Assembly: GCA_963753135.1 (NCBI GenBank)
Contig: CAVWBA010000004.1
Location: forward strand, 1 to 64,000
Origin: Roseiarcus sp963753135
GTDB lineage: Bacteria > Pseudomonadota > Alphaproteobacteria > Rhizobiales > Beijerinckiaceae
Reading direction: 5' to 3'
Length of the DNA: 64,000 bases
Every line of letters begins with the position of its first letter. The stretch's first letter is position 1. A model generated the notes under the pieces. That model was not told where the DNA came from and made no database searches. It saw only the letters and a program-made list of their open reading frames with translations. Shown here piece by piece: positions 63,267 to 64,000 of the stretch. A program made the translations under genes and the position numbers.

Positions 63267-64000
63267 GCGCGGCAGCGCTTGCCGGCGTGCGCGTGCTCGA
63301 GCTTGCGCGCGTGCTGGCCGGCCCGACGACCGGCCAGACGCTCGCGGATCTTGGCGCTGACGTCATCAAGGTCGAGAGTCCGGAGGGCGACGAGACGCGC
63401 GCCTGGGGACCGCCCTTCATCGAGACGGACGGCGAGAAGTCGGCCGCCTATTTCCATTCGTGCAACCGTGGCAAGCGCTCAATCGTCGCCGATTTCACAA
63501 CCGAGCGCGGACGCGAGATCGTGCGCCGGCTCGCGGCGCGATCCGATGCGCTCATCGAAAATTTCAAGGTTGGCGGCTTGCAGAAATTTGGCCTCGACTA
63601 CGAGAGCCTCGAGGCGCTCAATCCGCAGCTCATCTATTGCTCCGTGACGGGCTTCGGACAGACGGGCCCTTATGCGAAGCGCGCCGGCTACGACTTCCTC
63701 ATTCAGGGCATGTCGGGAATGATGAGCATCACCGGCGAGCCGGAAGGGTCGCCGCAGAAAGCGGGCGTCGCGATCAGCGATCTGTTCACCGGCCTTTACG
63801 GCGTCGTCGCCATCGAAGCGGCTTTGATCGCGCGCGAGCGCACGGGCCGTGGGCAATATATAGACCTTGCTCTGTTCGACTCGATGAGCGCGATGCTCGC
63901 CAATCAGGCGATGAACTATCTGGCCTCCGGCCGCTCGCCGAAACGGATGGGCAACGCGCATGTCAATCTCGCGCCCTACCAGACGCTTCCGGTTGCGGAC
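63263..64000 (+). CDS. CaiB/BaiF CoA-transferase, likely glutarate CoA-transferase (3' end outside)
   Basis: Family III CoA-transferase. Start TTG at 63263 overlaps the gcdH stop. AGVRVLELARVLAGPTTGQT, LADLGADVIKVESPEGDETR, and SCNRGKRSIVADFT are the family's N-terminus. The catalytic Asp is in RAGYDFLIQGMSGMMS, and ALFDSMSAMLANQAMNYL follows. Beside gcdH it most likely activates glutarate with succinyl-CoA, as SUGCT does. The frame is open at the right edge (246 codons seen of about 400). Confidence 0.9.
   Translation, partial: MSAAALAGVRVLELARVLAGPTTGQTLADLGADVIKVESPEGDETRAWGPPFIETDGEKSAAYFHSCNRGKRSIVADFTTERGREIVRRLAARSDALIENFKVGGLQKFGLDYESLEALNPQLIYCSVTGFGQTGPYAKRAGYDFLIQGMSGMMSITGEPEGSPQKAGVAISDLFTGLYGVVAIEAALIARERTGRGQYIDLALFDSMSAMLANQAMNYLASGRSPKRMGNAHVNLAPYQTLPVAD

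Overview
The window is a GC-rich chromosomal segment of an alphaproteobacterium, most likely order Hyphomicrobiales (Rhizobiales). The pointers are an rnhB-ccrM pair (GANTC methyltransferase), a PhaR-type polyhydroxyalkanoate regulator beside gloB, PEPxWA-type CTERM proteins, RuvCAB and XerD, an alphaproteobacterial RpoD next to a DnaG without zinc ligands, and BioY. No tRNA, rRNA, CRISPR array, insertion sequence or prophage was seen.

Layout. 1-10 kb: housekeeping and metabolic genes (thioesterase, bioY, a metallo-beta-lactamase-fold hydrolase, gpmA, methyltransferase/gloB, phaR, a frameshifted prmB, a permease domain, ccrM). 10-15.6 kb: rnhB, then ruvC-ruvA, a toxin-antitoxin pair plus a membrane protein lodged before ruvB, then xerD and a DUF167 gene. 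15.7-23.4 kb: a dipeptide-type ABC importer whose two ATPase genes carry five frameshifts, followed without a gap by a GMC oxidoreductase and mmcB. 23.4-30.8 kb: two PEP-CTERM proteins, rpoD, dnaG and a frameshifted aldo/keto reductase. 31-38 kb: a secreted beta-helix protein, a TetR regulator with a visible operator, ureE-ureF-ureG without the urease structural genes, RNase P RNA, three tandem glycine-zipper lipoproteins and an amidase. 38-43 kb: an RND efflux pair. 43-50 kb: an ABC importer lacking an ATPase gene, and a SoxC/SoxD-like sulfite dehydrogenase operon with NIPSNAP and SDR genes. 50-60 kb: a catabolic-looking block (secreted alpha/beta hydrolase, PaaK-type CoA ligase, DpgC-like cofactor-free dioxygenase, TRAP transporter, IlvD/Edd dehydratase, CYP153 cytochrome P450). 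60-64 kb: a third PEP-CTERM-like protein, a coiled-coil protein, and a gcdH plus CoA-transferase pair for glutarate.

The most interesting items are these. (1) The 50-60 kb block pairs an aryl-CoA ligase with a DpgC-family dioxygenase, an enzyme known from glycopeptide antibiotic biosynthesis, here beside a TRAP importer. The ligase-dioxygenase unit and the TRAP unit are preceded by near-identical promoter/leader sequences. (2) A roughly 320-bp non-coding sequence occurs twice, 36 kb apart, each time between convergent genes and starting just after a plus-strand stop codon. (3) Single-base frameshifts are concentrated in the peptide-transporter ATPase genes, with isolated ones in prmB, the aldo/keto reductase and dctP. 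They could be real decay or sequence errors.
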